Shown piece by piece: positions 9,287-10,072 of a stretch of DNA of 10,072 nt. The stretch is from assembly GCA_003244125.1 (NCBI GenBank), contig QHBL01000347.1, positions 4,034 through 14,105 of the forward strand, given 5' to 3'. The stretch is from Chthoniobacterales bacterium (GTDB taxonomy: Bacteria; Verrucomicrobiota; Verrucomicrobiae; Chthoniobacterales; UBA10450). The notes under the pieces are model-generated. The model made no database searches. It was given only the letters and a program-made list of their open reading frames with translations, and was not told the origin of the DNA. Made by a program: the position numbers and the translations under genes. The first letter of the stretch is position 1; every line of letters starts with the position of its first letter.

Positions 9287-10072
9287 CTAACGCCGCCGCC
9301 GACCAAATGAATACCCGCGGTGGGTGCGGCCGCCGCCGATGGCGCGTTTACCGCCAGAGATCACTTCTGGCTCGAAAAGCACGGTGTATTTGTAGGGAAA
9401 ATTCTCCAGCTTCAGCTGCGGGATCTTGCGACCAATGAAGCGCTCGATGGCCTGGAGCGCGGGTAGTTCTTCACCGTTCATCAACGTGAATGCGTCTCCG
9501 ACGTTTTGCGCGCGACCGGTCCGACCGATGCGGTGGACGTAATCTTCCGGATGCTCCGGCACGTCGTAATTGATCACGTGACTTACGCCGGCGATGTCGA
9601 GACCGCGCGCGGCGATGTCAGTCGCGACCATCACTTCGTACTTGCCGCTCTTGAATCCTTCGAGCGCTTCGATGCGTTCGCGTTGGGTGCGGTTTGAATG
9701 CAGCACCGCCACGGAATGATTCCCGCCTTTGAGCTTGTGCGCGATGCGATCGGCGCCGTGTTTAGTGCGGGAAAAGATGAGCGCACTATCGAAATTCGTG
9801 CGCTCGAGCAGCACCATGAGCAAATCAAACTTCTGCTCGGCCGCTACCGGATAGACTGCGTGAGTCACGGTCTCGGCGGGCGAGCGTCGGGCGCCGATCT
9901 CCACCAGCTCTGGCTCGCGCAGCACCCAGGCTGCGAGCCGCTCGATTTCTGGCGGCAACGTTGCGGAAAACAAGAGCGTTTGCCGATCAGTCGAGATTTT
10001 CTCCACGATGCGGCGAACATCGGGCAGAAATCCCATGTCGAGCATACGATCGACTTCATCGAGCACGAGAAT
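9287..10072 (-). CDS. DEAD-box RNA helicase, RhlE-like (partial, N-terminus beyond right edge)
   Basis: The window holds the last 261 residues; the frame is open at the right edge (ILVLDEVDRMLDMGF), so the ATP-binding Q motif and Walker A are outside. Motif II reads DEVD rather than DEAD. Motif III is SAT at about 36-38. The second RecA domain has LIFSRTKHGADRIA (motif IV region), LHSNRTQRER, ATDIAARGLD (motif V, about 150-159) and YVHRIGRTGRA (motif VI, about 178-188). LHSNRTQRER and the layout fit the RhlE group of ATP-dependent RNA helicases involved in ribosome assembly and RNA turnover. The C-terminal tail is short and basic with RGG-like elements, ending FGRRRR, as expected for RNA contact. 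The subfamily name is not certain without the N-terminus. Confidence 0.92.
   Translation of the reverse strand: MLVLDEVDRMLDMGFLPDVRRIVEKISTDRQTLLFSATLPPEIERLAAWVLREPELVEIGARRSPAETVTHAVYPVAAEQKFDLLMVLLERTNFDSALIFSRTKHGADRIAHKLKGGNHSVAVLHSNRTQRERIEALEGFKSGKYEVMVATDIAARGLDIAGVSHVINYDVPEHPEDYVHRIGRTGRAQNVGDAFTLMNGEELPALQAIERFIGRKIPQLKLENFPYKYTVLFEPEVISGGKRAIGGGRTHRGYSFGRRRR

Overview
This looks like a housekeeping stretch of chromosome from a Gram-negative bacterium of moderately high GC, most likely Verrucomicrobiota and perhaps a soil Chthoniobacterales/Spartobacteria lineage. That placement is an inference. It rests on the DUF5069 gene, the dnaK-groES-groEL order, the Gram-negative type of DnaK, and a small CxxC/coiled-coil protein of a style common in the Planctomycetes-Verrucomicrobia group. 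No mobile element, CRISPR array, rRNA or tRNA gene is visible. No undescribed multi-gene system stands out; the unexplained material is in the non-coding leaders.

Minus strand, read right to left from 7137 to 1. A chaperone cluster comes first: dnaK (7137-5182), groES (5098-4802) and groEL (4786-3146). The 83-bp dnaK-groES gap holds a long hairpin whose loop is complementary to the groES ribosome binding site. groEL is followed by a clear intrinsic terminator (hairpin 3083-3110). A second, metabolic group follows: gdhA for NADP-type glutamate dehydrogenase (3029-1668), a DUF5069 gene (1640-1209) and a secreted M28-family zinc peptidase (1203 to beyond the left edge). The gaps in this group are 27 and 5 bp, so it is probably one transcript. 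A copy of a dispersed small repeat lies directly against the gdhA start.

Plus strand, 7344-9271. Running away from dnaK across a 206-bp divergent spacer are a 115-residue CxxC/coiled-coil protein of unknown role, thyA (thymidylate synthase, GTG start at 7802) and a secreted L,D-transpeptidase. At the right edge is the C-terminal part of an RhlE-like DEAD-box RNA helicase on the minus strand, convergent with the transpeptidase.

In function, the chaperones form the core Hsp70 and Hsp60/Hsp10 folding machinery. gdhA with the M28 peptidase suggests amino-acid and peptide nitrogen handling. thyA supplies dTMP for DNA synthesis, and the transpeptidase acts on peptidoglycan. Several reading frames can be opened further upstream than the true start (gdhA, groES, thyA). 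The starts given here follow family alignment and, for groES, the Shine-Dalgarno context.
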